NCBI GenBank assembly: GCA_024516035.1
Contig: CM044959.1
Coordinates: forward strand, 13,099,902-13,163,901
Length of the DNA stretch: 64,000 nucleotides
From: Bactericera cockerelli
Lineage: Eukaryota > Arthropoda > Insecta > Hemiptera > Triozidae
Reading direction: 5' to 3'
Both the position numbers and the translations under genes were made by a program. The notes beneath the pieces were generated by a model. It ran no database searches and had not been told where the DNA came from. It was given only the letters and a program-made list of their open reading frames with translations. Of the stretch, positions 9,201 through 22,600 are shown piece after piece (position 1 is the first letter of the stretch; every line of letters begins with the position of its first letter).

Positions 9201-12200
9201 TGGTATTTACTTTCAACAAGAAATCTTTGAAGGAAAAAAAGATAAAAATCCTAAGAAAAAATCGTCCCTAACATCAGCGGTCTCCCCTATATAAATGTCA
9301 AAGACACTCACTGACCACTGACCACTGACTGATCATCGCTCTACAGCCCAAACCGTAAGTCCTAGGAAGCTGAAATTTGGTAGGTAGCTTTGTCTTATAG
9401 TCTAGATGTGCAATAAGACGGGATTTTTCGAAACTCCCACTACAACACCTGCCATTGACGAAAAAGGATTTTTTGCTTTCACGGCCATGCCTCGGCCCGC
9501 AAAGCGGGCGACAGCCCGCTAGTTATCTATAAAAAAAAGAAGATGATTCTCTCGGTGTATAAATATATGAAGTTTGGCAGTTTACGCGTGTAGTATTAAC
9601 TAACTATTAATGTCATTGTTGTTATAGCGGCATTTTAACAAAAAATTATAAACAAAATATCAAAATTAACATCAGTTTGTTTTGGTGTGGAAGTTCAATG
9701 CTCTTAAGCTGACCGCTTCAGCCTAACCTGAGTGTATTTTACTTTCTATAGTTTTCGAGTGTCAATGGCGTCTACGAGTCAATATAATTTGGTACCTACT
9801 AATTATATAAATATACTCACCGGCAAAATTAACCGGACACTTGTTGTTTTTCCGTTTGACTCCATGATTAATTTGTAGTTAAAATTTTCAAGGTATTTAT
9901 TATTGTTTTGATAGAAAAGCATCAGTATGGAGATTAAGAGCGGAATTAACAGACGTTTTTGTAATACCTTTGTGGCGCTAAGTCACGGATTGCGTACTGT
10001 GTAAGATAGGGAAAACCAACTGTTAGCAATAACTTGGGATATAGAATTTGTCTATTTATTTCGCCCTAATACTGAACAGGAGCCACATGTTTATCTTTTT
10101 CAGTACCTAAGTTTTATTAAATTCATTAAAAAAAAAAAAAAATAATACGCTTTGTTTTATATCAAGAAAATAATTGCCGAATAAGTTAAAAATGTTTTTT
10201 TCAGTTCAGTATTAATCTGTGGCGGCATTACCATTAGTAAAAAAATCTGTGGCGGCATTACCAGAGTAAAAAAATAATGTAATAGAATTCGAAAAGTTAA
10301 GGAGGCTCTTAGTAATGCTGCGCTACCCACAAAAATTGTGAAGTGGCTTCACCACAAATAAAATCATACATACCTACTTTTCTATCAAAATAAAAAATAC
10401 CTGGAAATTTTTAGCCACAAAAAAGAGTTATGTCAAATTTAGTATATCAAGAAATACATGGAGTCAAATGGAAAAACAACAGGTGTCCAGTTAATTCTGC
10501 CGGGGAGTGTAGTTCTATAGGGTTTTCAGTGGAATGATTGAAATTCAATAAGTACATACATATTCGGGAATGACCACTTATTTAGAAGTGTTTTTTGACG
10601 TGTGCTGGGACTACGGTTGAATGACACAGAGCTAAATATTGGCTTTCTATTAACTTGTTTACCTTACATTAAGTAAACTGGAGATTCTGGTAACCACACA
10701 AAGACATTTTGTAAATATCCAGCAAAGTTAATATTTTATCTTATTTCGAACCGTGAATCTTGTATGGTTGCTTAAAAAGCGAAATAATCACGCTCAAAGA
10801 AAATGTTTTGATGCTGTAATTTCTTAACAGCATAGAAACCTTTGACTTGCACTTGGTAAAACCACTGGTTTTTAGAACAGAAAATACAGGAAATTGGGTT
10901 TAGAAAAAGCTTTTTAAAGGTAATAGCGTTTTCTTAAATTATAAGTGCAGTGTTAAATTGGGCCTCAGTAGCTTGATCGATAAGGCGGCGGACTTGTAAC
11001 CTGGAGGTTACAAGTCCGCCGCCTTATCGATCCCGCTAGAGGACTATAAACAGAGAACAGACTAGCCAACCCTTACGAGCCAGGCTAGCTTGCAGTTTCC
11101 TAAGGGTTTAATGGCTTATAAAGAAAAGTCCAAGTCCTCATGATGGTTGATCGCACATAGAAATATGTGGCTCAGGACGAGCCAACTTTGAAATAAAGTT
11201 GGCTGGAGACCATCACTGACCCCTCCAGCTGTAGCCAAGCTGGCTACAACAACAACAACAACCTGGAGGTCGGTGGTACACGTCTCAGTTTAAGTGTAGA
11301 TTTAGTAAAGCGAGTTTCATTAATCTGATAAAAACTATAATATATATTTATTTATAAAATATAAAAAATGCTTTCCAAGTCTGAGGAATGAGGCACTGTG
11401 CCCATCACAACTGCTGCATTTCCTCTCTGGATACACAGAGAAATCCTCTGTTTCAAAAAGGAGGTTGGCCTTTTCTCTCCTGATGACTCATACAGTCTTA
11501 TGCCAACCTCCTTTACGAATTCTATGGCTTCTTGGCACCAAGGCCCCATTGTTTCGAATGCGAGTGGCACAAAAAGTTTCATTAATTGTGATTGCACGAG
11601 AGTGATTAACACAAATATGATAACCGCAGTTTTAGAATTCGGCCCTTAGGCACTTCGACCACCAAAAATAAATTCCTCCCACTCACCCAGTCCCGAGTTG
11701 TACTTCTTAGCGTAGATGGCGACCACTTGCATGATGTCCCGCACGAACAGATTGGAGTCTGAAGACATGGACGAAAGGTCAGCCTTTGATATGTCGAAGA
11801 TATCACTCACACCAAGCTGAAAAAATTGAAATAGGAGCAAAAAAATATTATTATTTTTTACAAAAACGAACACAACATTTCTCGGAAGTAAGATCAATGA
11901 GAAATGTTGATCATATTTGTGATCACCACAACTTTTGCTCCAAAATACTTGACTAAATAATTGTCTAGCTGGGGGACGTTAAACAGTGAGAAGAATAGGT
12001 TGATCGCACATAAAAATATGTGGACCAGAACGAACCAACTTTTCAACTTAAATTGGATAGAGAGCATCACTCCCCCCAGCTGTAGCCAAGCTGGTTACAA
12101 CAACAACAACTAAATAATTGTTATACATGGGGCTCGAACTAACGACCTCTAGATTACGAAGCCGCCACCTTATCGATTGAATTACTGCGGTCGGTTGATG

Positions 12201-13582
12201 AAAAAGTATCATAAAATAGTAAACATGGGAGGCGCTTTTTTAGGTGCATCGGCCAAGCATAGGCACATACTTGCGATTATTAAGGTAGAGACATTGGCGG
12301 AGGATTTGAGAGAGAAGGTTTCGAATAGGGAGTATTGTGTCACTTCTCACCCATCAGAGGGCAGGCGCATACCAAGGGATGGGAAAGCTACAACACAAAA
12401 CACACGCGTTTAAAGTAGCTGCTGTCTTATGATGGCTACAAAATTAGAAAGGTTGTGAGGCACTCATATAAAAAAAATATAATTCATATTTATTTAGAAA
12501 CTCTTTATTAGTAGAACATATATACAGACGGATAATGGTAAAAATTAAATATAAAAATTGACAATATTAATAATATAAGCAAGAAAAAAAAAACAAAATA
12601 TATACATATGTCCTAACTAAAGGGCGGGGCTATTGCCTATGGCAATAACCTTCATCCTTCGTTATTCTTCGTCCCGTGCCGGTAGCTCAGTTGTCAAGAC
12701 GTCTGACTGGTAATCCAGACGACGCGGGTTCGAAACCCAGCCGAGAACATGACAATTTATCCTAACTAAAGGGCGAGGTTATTGCCTATGGCAATCTCTT
12801 CCACCCAACCCTTATAATTCATACGACTTTACCTGCTGTAGAGTGGGTGTCAGGCTGATCTGTTCCACCACATCAAACACCGGCAGCGTGGCATACACAG
12901 ATACATAGCGGAGCTGAGAGTAGATGGCGCGTATGGAGCAGTAGGGCAGCGCTTTGAGTAGCGATGATAGTCCATAGCTGGAACTCGGCAGTAGAATGAG
13001 GAGCTTGTATTTCTCGTCCTGAAGGGTACAAATCAAAACAGAATAGTGATAATAAAAAAAAATAGTCAATTTTCAACTCTTAAAAGGGTTGGGTGGAAGA
13101 GATTGCCATAGGCACCCCGCCCTTTAGTTAGGTCATATGTTTCTATTATTTTTATGGTATATATTGTTTCCATTTTCTTTTTCATTGTTAAAATAATTAT
13201 TTGTACTGTACATTATGTCCATTTATATCTAATAACCTAATAAGTGTTGAATAATATTAATAACTCGAATATCAGGTACGATTAAGTATGCTAGGAATTA
13301 ATATTTTGAAAGAAAAAAATCTGTTACCATTATACAGGGTGTAAAATGTAATGACGACAATTTTAACGGTACAAAACAGGATGTAGGAGTATTATTATTA
13401 AATATGTTAGATCAAGTTTTATTTACAACTAGCGGGCTGCACCCGCTTCGCCAAGCCATCACACACACACCACCCATACATCACACACCACACCCACACA
13501 CCACATACACACACCACACACAAATCACACACACACATCTACACACATTGACACACACTCACCCATCCACACACAAACACAT

Positions 13583-13618
<36 letters not shown>

Positions 13619-16600
13619 CCTCACGCAGCAATACTTAGCCGAACCATTTTCGCGTTGCGACTTAGCCGAACTTAAGAAAAGTTTGTCCGATTTGAATCAG
13701 GTTTATATCAATTGCTAGCAATTTTAATTTAAGAGATACACACTTCTCGTTTTTTTTTTACAATTCTCAACCATTTCGAAAATAATTGAAAAATTCTAAC
13801 GTTCTGCTAATTCCCGAGCGCGAAGCGACCAGTGCCGGTCTCTAAAATTTCCTCATTCAGCAATACTTAGCCGAACCATTTTCGCGTTTGATACTTAGCA
13901 GAACACGCAAATGAAAAAATAGTACTTAACCGAACATTAACGATTTTTGAGCCAGCGTTGAAGGCACCGGTTCCTGTAGGATCACCGAAGTTGAGCAACG
14001 TACATCTTCGTGATGCTGGTATTCCGGCCCAACAAAGGCTGGGTGAGGTTTATGTGGATAGCCGGTTTTTTTAGTTTCCTGTGAAAAGAGGGTAACACCC
14101 CCGTCGTCATATGACCATGCAGTTAAAAGTGGGGTTTAACGTCGCTTTTAAAAAAATAAATAATTGAAAAGTATATTATTGTCTTAACATAGCTTTGCTC
14201 GGGCAGGAAAATGAAATGATTAAATCAAGGCATTATCTACTTAATGGAACAAAACTTTACATGTGATAAGTTTGGTTAGATGAGTCAGGTCCTACTATTA
14301 CTTCCTAAATTTTCTAATATAATTATAATAGGAATGAAACATATAAGTTCTCAGGAAATTATTATACACAACTCTTGGTAAAACAAAATAATAATCATCG
14401 AAATAATTTGAAGATAAAAAACACTGCCAATTATGGACACAATACTTCCTCGTGATTATTTCACATTATATACACGTAGGAAATTTTAATCAAAATCCAT
14501 TGAGTAGTTTTCGAGATTTGCGCGTTACAAGGAATATTTTTAATAGACCGACAGACGGACACAAAACCAAAATTGCTCAGAGCAAAAAAATGTTTTTTTT
14601 TTTTTTTTTTTTTTTTTTACAGAAACGAACACAATACTAATATTTCTAATATTAGTTTCTAATATTAGAAATTTCTCGGAAGTAATACACTGTCAATAAA
14701 TTATTAAGACAATACTTCCTCGTGATTGGTTTACATTGTATACACGTGGCAATTTTGAGATTTTATACTTAAGCTCAGTGGTTAAGCACTCGCTTCCTAT
14801 GCGGAAGGTCCCGGGTCCGAACCCCCGCGCCGACAAAAATTTGTATTCAAAATTTGGTTACAGTTGTTTGTAGGGAATACCTTTCGGTGCGCTCGTGTTG
14901 ACTCAGCACCTAAATGGTAAGTATTGTGTCACTTCTCGCCCATCAGAGTGGAGGCATACTACGGGATGGGCAGGCTACAACACAGACCACAAGCTTCTAC
15001 AGTAGCCCCTGTTTATAGCTACGAAATAAAAAAGGCTGTTAAACACTCATCTTTAAAAAATAAAATAAAACTCCATTGTATCTCTTGTACAGTGCACTGG
15101 TAGTCAAGTGGTTAAAGCGCTAGTCTGGTGATCTAGGTAGTGTAGGGATCCGTTGGTTCGAATCCCACCCAGTGCATGAATTTTTCCTCATTTATTTGAG
15201 TTTGTAACCACAAAATAATAAGACTCTGAGGGTTAAGGTGGTAGAAAATGCTTTGAGTATTAACCTCGCCTGGTGGTTATTATATCTATTACTAGCGGGC
15301 TGTCGCCCGCTTTGCGGGCCGAAGCATGGCCCGCTAGAAGCAAAAAATCCTTTTTCGCCAATGGCAGGTGTTGTAGTGGGAATTTCGAAAAATTCCGTCT
15401 TATTGCACATCTAGACTATAAGACAAAGCTACCTACCAAATTTCAGCTTCCTAGGACTTACCAGTTCGGAGAAACAGTGATGAATCAGTGAGTGAGTGAG
15501 TCAGTCAGTGAGTGAAACTCTCTTATATAAGTATAGATATCTTACCTTCCAATATAGAGTGTTATTATATCTAAAGCAGCTTAACCGATTTTCTTCAAAT
15601 TTTATATGTTATATATTATGGTATAGAATACCGTTTTTCCTACAAACCCAACTCTACAAAAAATTGTGTATCGGCAAGTCATAGACGTTATTTTTGCACT
15701 TTTTTGTAAAAAAAATTGGATTTCCTAAATATCAAAGCTTATGATTTAGCTATAAATGCACAATGAGAACGCTAACTCCCAGCATATACAATATATATAC
15801 ATAATTTCGTGACAATTGGGTGTATTATTCAAGAGATATAAGCGTTTAATTAAAAATATAGTGGTCAGACACATGGTCTATATCACCAACAAGTGATAGT
15901 GCGAAGTTAATGAATTTAAAATGGGACCACCTACAATACGTCTCCTATACCTATATGTGTAAAAAATTTCGTCAAAATCTCGAAAGGAATAAGAAGTTGT
16001 AAAGTCGGCAAACTGTACAATATAAATAATTACCATTCTCCCTTTGTTTTTATTTCTAACGGTCTGAATTTAGTGAAACACAACCTTTTTTTGGACGACA
16101 CCTCATTCCGTCCCGCGAATTTTTTCTCTCAGGTAGTCGATACTCGATTCCGTCCCGAACCTCTCAGATCAATCACTGAATTCCGTCCCGTCACTTATCT
16201 TATGCACCTATGTACTATGTACATAAGTACATAGAAGGCATGGTCTTCTATGTATCTTACCTAACCCTACTATATTCTTGAGGCATGGCCTTCTATGTAT
16301 TTTACCTAACCCTACTATAAACCTGAGGCATTGCCTTCTATGTATCTTACCTAACCCTACTCTATTCTTGAGGCATGGCCTTCTATGTATCTTACCTAAC
16401 CCTACTCTATTCTTGAGGCATGGCCTTCTATGTATCTTACCTAACCCTACTATATTCTTGAGGCATGGCCTTCTATGTATTTTACCTAACCCTACTATAA
16501 ACCTGAGGCATTGCCTTCTATGTATCTTACCTAACCCTACTCTATTCTTGAGGCATGGCCTCCTAATAGGTGAACATCGCCATTGTTCTCAGTTTATTTT

Positions 16601-19600
16601 ACGTGATTGAAAATAAACTGATGAAAAATATTGAATTTATAATTTATGTATTTATTTATGTATACAGGGTGTCCCACCAAACTTGGACACCTCAAATTAC
16701 TCGGCCCCTGAAAGAGTTTTTGAAAAATAAAAAAATCTAGGGTACATGTACTAATTATGCGGTTTCAGTTATGAATTTTTTTTTATACAGGGTGGTTCAA
16801 AAGTCAGAAATTGAGGTGTCAACTTTCGATTTTTAAATGGATCGACCTGAATTTTATTTGATAATTTTACTTTTAAATGATTTCTGAGTACTTTTTTAAA
16901 CAAAAATATTACATACAGGGTGGTTTTTTTTCGACCAATTTTTTTTCTAAATCTTGAATAACTCAAGTTCGGTTAATTTTTTCGATAACAAGAATAGAAT
17001 GTGTTTGTGTAATGAATACACGCACTTTCAATTGGCATCAAAAATTTTTATACAGGGTGGTTCACAAGTGAAATAATGACTTGATTTTTTTTAAAACCGA
17101 GTTTTTTTTAATTTTTTATTTAGGATTAATAATTCTCGTCTAATTTTAGACATTTTTCGTTAGTAATATCGAAAAACAAAACTAAAGTGTTGTACAGGGT
17201 GAGACATAATTTTTTTGTAACACCCTGTATATGGGCAGTCAAAGAGACGCAAAATTAAATATAAAGACTAAATATGCAAGAAAAACTTTGATTTTTAATT
17301 AAACTAAAAAGTTATGGTGTTTTAACTAATATTGTCGCATGGACCACCCTGTAGATATTTTCTTAAACTATCATGTAGGTACTCTAAGTTGTATAAAATT
17401 CAACGAACACTTCGAATCATGTGGGAAAAACAAGTAAAAAACACGAATTTGAAGCCATTTTCAATTTGGTGTCCACACTGAATGATTTTAAAACTTGAAA
17501 TAAAAAGTAGGTAGGTGTAGACACAAAATTGAGCATGGCTTTTTGAATTCATTTTTTTTTCTTTCAGATTTGGACTCCTCGTTGAATTTTAGACAGTTTC
17601 GACTACCCATATGATGGTTTTAAGAAAATATCTACAGGGTGGTCCATGCGACAATATTAGTTAAAACACCATAACTTTTTAGTTTAATTAAAAATCAAAG
17701 TTTTTCTTGCATATTTAGTCTTTATATTTAATTTTGCGTCTCTTTGACTGCCCATATACAGGGTGTTACAAAAAAATTATGTCTCACCCTGTACAACACT
17801 TTAGTTTTGTTTTTCAATATGACTAACGAAAAATGTCTAAAATTAGACGAGAATTATGAATCTTAAATAAAAAATTAAAAAAACTCGGTTTTAAAAAAAA
17901 TCAAGTCATTATTTCACTTGTGAACCACCCTGTATAAAAATTGTTGATGCCAATTGAAAGTGCGTGTATTCATCAGACAAACACATTCTATTCTTGTTAT
18001 CGAAAAAATTAACCGAACTTGAGTTATTCAAGATTTAGAAAAAAAATTGGTCGAAAAAAAACCACCCTGTATGTAATATTTTTGTTTAAAAAAGTACTCA
18101 GGAATCATTTAGAAGTAAAATTATCAAATAAAATTCAGGTCGATCCATTTAAAAATCGAAAGTTGACACCTCAATTTCTGACACCGCATAATTAGCACAT
18201 GTACCCTAGATTTTTTTATTTTTCAAAAACTCTTTAAAGGGCCGAGTAATTTGAGGTGTCCAAGTTTGGTGGGACACCCTGTATAGGACGGAACAAATGG
18301 GACGGAATCGGGTATTGAACCCTTACGATGACCGGACGGAATCAGGTGGTAAAATATTGACGGGACGGAATCGACGGGACGGAATAAGGTGAAAAAAAGG
18401 TAAATGGGACGGAAAACGGTGCCTCCCCTTTTTTTATTTATATGAGTTGCATTTGTCCTTTGCCTTTGGAGCGTGGTAGGTATCCCCTTTTATAAGAAGG
18501 CCATTAAATACAAGAGATCTGCACTTTTAAACCTAAACAAAATTTGATCCTTTATTATATGTTAACAACTATGACCTCCCCACAGACCCTCCACAGAAGA
18601 AGGGAAAATACTGCTATATACCTATACATGAATATTAGTCATTTGGTTCTGAGTTCGAGATTGTTGAATGCTATAATAATTCATAAAGCAATAGGCAATG
18701 TTGGTATGATCAGATCCGTTTAATAGAAAGAGAATAAAATGCACTGCCAATTATGGACACAATACTTCCTCGTGAATGGCATTCAAATTTTTCTACTTTT
18801 ATTATCGCTAGAATCAGAGATTTTTTTACTGAATCACTTGTATTTACAAATGTCCCAAGGGTTGGGTGGAAGAGATTGCCACAGGCAATATATGACCCCG
18901 CCCCTTAAGTAGGACATTAACTTCATTTTTTTTTGTTCTTGTATCTTTGCTCAATCTTTTTGTTTTTCTTTATAATTTCATTGTATTTTATTGTATATAT
19001 TTTTGTTCTATCTAATTAAACTTACTATAATATTTATAATGTTCTCAACCGATTCTCTTCAAATCTATTTATATGGCAAGCGGCCACAACGGAGTCCCGA
19101 TAGTAGTATACGCACAAATGGGTCAAGAATGGCCTGGGTTATCAAAAAGTATGCATGCGATTTCAAAAAAATCAACGATATTAGGCAGATCTTGCGAAAC
19201 GTTATCCCAAATTGGCATAAAAACATCAACAGATTATTTCATTCCGTCCATTTCTTATCAAAAATGTCTATTTTGGGCTACCTCGAACTTTCAAAGGTCT
19301 GAAATCCTGGCAAAAATGCAAGCATCAAAAATCTGTGTTAGTCTATGCTTAATAGTTAGTTGAGAGCTATTGAAATCAACTTTTGTTTTTCAAAAACCTC
19401 TTCATATATCCAAGTTATGCAATTATTTTGAAGGAGCCTTTGTGGCTTTCCTGTTGGCGGTACGGAAATTTTTTGGGAACCAAAAACGTATATTTTTGAC
19501 TACTTCTTTCTAAAATTTAGTTTAAAATACCTAAAATTGCATACTTGATGAGCATTGAAGGCAAAATGTCAAATATGATAAAATACCCCTTCAACTTTCG

Positions 19601-22600
19601 CTGAGTATGCAAACAAGTGGTTCCAAATGCTTGGTAAGGCTTCATTCACCATTGCCTATCTTCAGTTCAAATTTGAAAGAAATCTTTAAAGAGAGGTTAT
19701 ATGTTGACATGTTTTGCTTAAGATTTGACTCGATCTGAGATTTTGGATGTTTTCAGAAATCGAATGAACTTATCTTTCGAACCGTACGTCCGATTTGAAT
19801 GAACTAAAGTGTTATCGATGGATGTAGTGGATTGTAAGATAGGCTGTTCTCGTTAATTTTCTGTCATTTTACATAAAGGGTTACTTTTTAACAGAAAACA
19901 CTTTTGACGCACAACTGGGTTAAGAATGGCCTGGGTTATCAAAAAGTATGCATGCGATTTCAAAAAAATCAACGATATTAGGCAGATCTTGCGAAACATT
20001 ATCCCAAATTGGCATAAAAACATCAACATATTATTTCTTTCTGTCCATTTCTCATCAAAAATGTCTATTTTGGCCTACCTCGAACTTTCAAAGGTGTGAA
20101 AACCTGGCAAAAATGCAAGCATCAAAAATCTGTGTTAGCCCATGCTTAATAGTTAGTTGAGATCTATTGAAATCATTTTTTGTTTTTCAAAAACGCCTTC
20201 ATATTATCATGTTATGCAATCATTTTGAAGGAGCCTTTGTGGCTTTCCTGTTGGCGGTAAGGGAATTTTTTGGGAACCAAAAACGTATATTTTTGACTAC
20301 TTCTCTCTAAAATTTAGTTTAAAATACCTAAAATTACATACTTGATGAGCATTGAAGGCAAAATGTCAAATATGATAAAATACCCCTTCAACTTTCGCTG
20401 AGTATGCAAACAAATGGTTCCAAATGCTTGGTAAGGCTTTATTCACCACTGCCTATCTTCAGTTCAAATTTGAAAGAAATCTTTAAAGAGAGGTTATATG
20501 TTGACATGTTTTTGCTTAAGATTTGACTCGATCTGAGATTTTGGATGTTTTCAGAAATCGAATGAACTTATCTTTCGAACCGTACGTCCGATTTGAATGA
20601 ACTAAAGTGTTATCGATGGATGTAGTGGATTGTAAGATAGGCTGTTCTCGTTAATTTTCTGTCATTTTACATAAAGGGTTACTTTTTAACAGAAAACACT
20701 TTTGACGCACAACTGGGTTAAGAATGGCCTGGGTTATCAAAAAGTATGCATGCGATTTCAAAAAAATCAACGATATTAGGCAGATCTTGCGAAACATTAT
20801 CCCAAATTGGCATAAAAAACATCAACATATTATTTCTTTCTGTCCATTTCTCATCAAAAATGTCTATTTTGGCCTACCTCGAACTTTCAAAGGTGTGAAA
20901 ACCTGGCAAAAATGCAAGCATCAAAAATCTGTGTTAGCCCATGCTTAATAGTTAGTTGAGATCTATTGAAATCATTTTTTGTTTTTCAAAAACGCCTTCA
21001 TATTATCATGTTATGCAATCATTTTGAAGGAGCCTTTGTGGCTTTCCTGTTGGCGGTAAGGGAATTTTTTGGGAACCAAAAACGTATATTTTTGACTACT
21101 TCTCTCTAAAATTTAGTTTAAAATACCTAAAATTACATACTTGATGAGCATTGAAGGCAAAATGTCAAATATGATAAAATACCCCTTCAACTTTCGCTGA
21201 GTATGCAAACAAATGGTTCCAAATGCTTGGTAAGGCTTTATTCACCACTGCCTATCTTCAGTTCAAATTTGAAAGAAATCCTTTAAAAAAAGAGGTTATA
21301 ATGTCGACATGTTTTGCTTAGGATTTGACTCGATCTGAGATTTTGGATGTTTTCAGAAATCGAATGAACTTATCTTTCGAACCGTACGTCCGATTTGAAT
21401 GAACTAAAGTGCTATCGATAGATCTAGTGGATTTTAAGATAAGCTGTTCTCGTTCATTTTCTGTCATTTTACATAAAGGGTTACTTTTTAACGGAAAACA
21501 CTTTTGACGCACAACTGGGTTAAGAATGGCCTGGTTTATCAAAAAGAATGCATGCGATTTAAAAAAAAATCAACGATATTAGGCAGATCTTGCGAAACTT
21601 TATCCAAAATTGGCATAAAACATCAACATGTTATTTCATTCTGTCCATTTCTTATCAAAAATGTCTATTTTGGCCTACCTCGAACTTTCAAAGGTCTGAA
21701 AACCTGGCAAAAATGCAAGCATCAAATCTGTGTTAGTCCATGCTTAATCGTTAGTTGAGAGCTATTGAAATCAACGTTTGTTTTTCAAAAACGCCTTCAT
21801 ATTATCATGTTATGCAATCATTTTGAAGGAGCCTTTGTGGCTTTCCTGTTGGCGGTACGGAAATTTTTTGGGAACCAAAAACGTATATTTTTGACTACTT
21901 CTTTCTTAAATTTAGTTTAAAATACCTAAAATTGCATACTTGATGAGCATTGAAGGCAAAATGTCAAATATGATTAAACACCCCTTCAACTTTCGCTGAG
22001 TATGCAAACAAATGGTTCCAAATGCTTGGTAAGGCTTTATTCATCACTGCCTATCTTCAGTTCAAATTTGAAAGAAATCCTTAAAAAAAGAGGTTATAAT
22101 GTCGACATGTTTTGCTTAGGATTTGACTCGATCGAGATTTTGGATGTTTTCAGAAATCGAATGAACTTATCTTTCGAACCGTACGTCCGATTTGAATGAA
22201 CTAAAGTGCTATCGATAGATCTAGTGGATTTTAAGATAAGCTGTTCTCGTTCATTTTCTGTCATTTTACATAAAGGGTTACTTTTTAACGGAAAACACTT
22301 TTGACGCACAACTGGGTTAAGAATGGCCTGGTTTATCAAAAAGAATGCATGCGATTTAAAAAAAATCAACGATATTAGGCAGATCTTGCGAAACTTTATC
22401 CAAAATTGGCATAAAACATCAACATGTTATTTCATTCTGTCCATTTCTTATCAAAAATGTCTATTTTGGCCTACCTCGAACTTTCAAAGGTCTGAAAACC
22501 TGGCAAAAATGCAAGCATCAAATCTGTGTTAGTCCATGCTTAATCGTTAGTTGAGAGCTATTGAAATCAACGTTTGTTTTTCAAAAACGCCTTCATATTA

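Larger units (their letters stand above)
8104..9522 (+). mobile_element. Short Helitron A, interrupted by a TIR element
   Basis: Begins A|TCTCTATA at 8104. It resumes after the insertion with AAATGTCAAAGACACTCACT near 9293. The 3' end has a GC-rich hairpin (CCCGCAAAGCGGG) about 10 bp before CTAG (9519-9522), followed by T. Three sister copies are at 15292-15537 (-), 46856-47071 (-) and 62985-63225 (+). No Rep/helicase ORF, so non-autonomous. Confidence 0.75.
10964..11610 (+). repeat. SINE-C copy split by two later insertions
   Basis: Head at 10964-11008, middle at 11260-11324, tail at 11575-11635. Element L (11009-11260) and a LINE fragment (11325-11574) separate the parts. The original order is clear from intact copies such as 7428-7563. 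Confidence 0.65.
16083..18430. mobile_element. Composite inverted structure with GGGACGGAAT ends
   Basis: ATTCCGTCCC occurs three times at 16105-16195. GGACGGAA, mostly as GGACGGAAT, occurs six times inverted at 18286-18420. Between them are a 45-bp tandem array and a 1.6-kb foldback. It lies in serpin intron 7. It may be one element whose centre was invaded by the foldback. Confidence 0.55.

Noticed and set aside
11606..11806. 66-residue minus ORF over serpin exon 9 in another frame
   Set aside because: The serpin frame has the family motif and matching splice phases.
16236..16565. Telomere-like CCTAA within the 45-bp repeat
   Set aside because: Only one CCTAA per unit; not a TTAGG-type array.
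16278..16610. 110-residue ORF of RHGLLCILPNPTLFL repeats
   Set aside because: Open only because 45 is divisible by three; no start context, no flanking exons, inside a composite mobile element.
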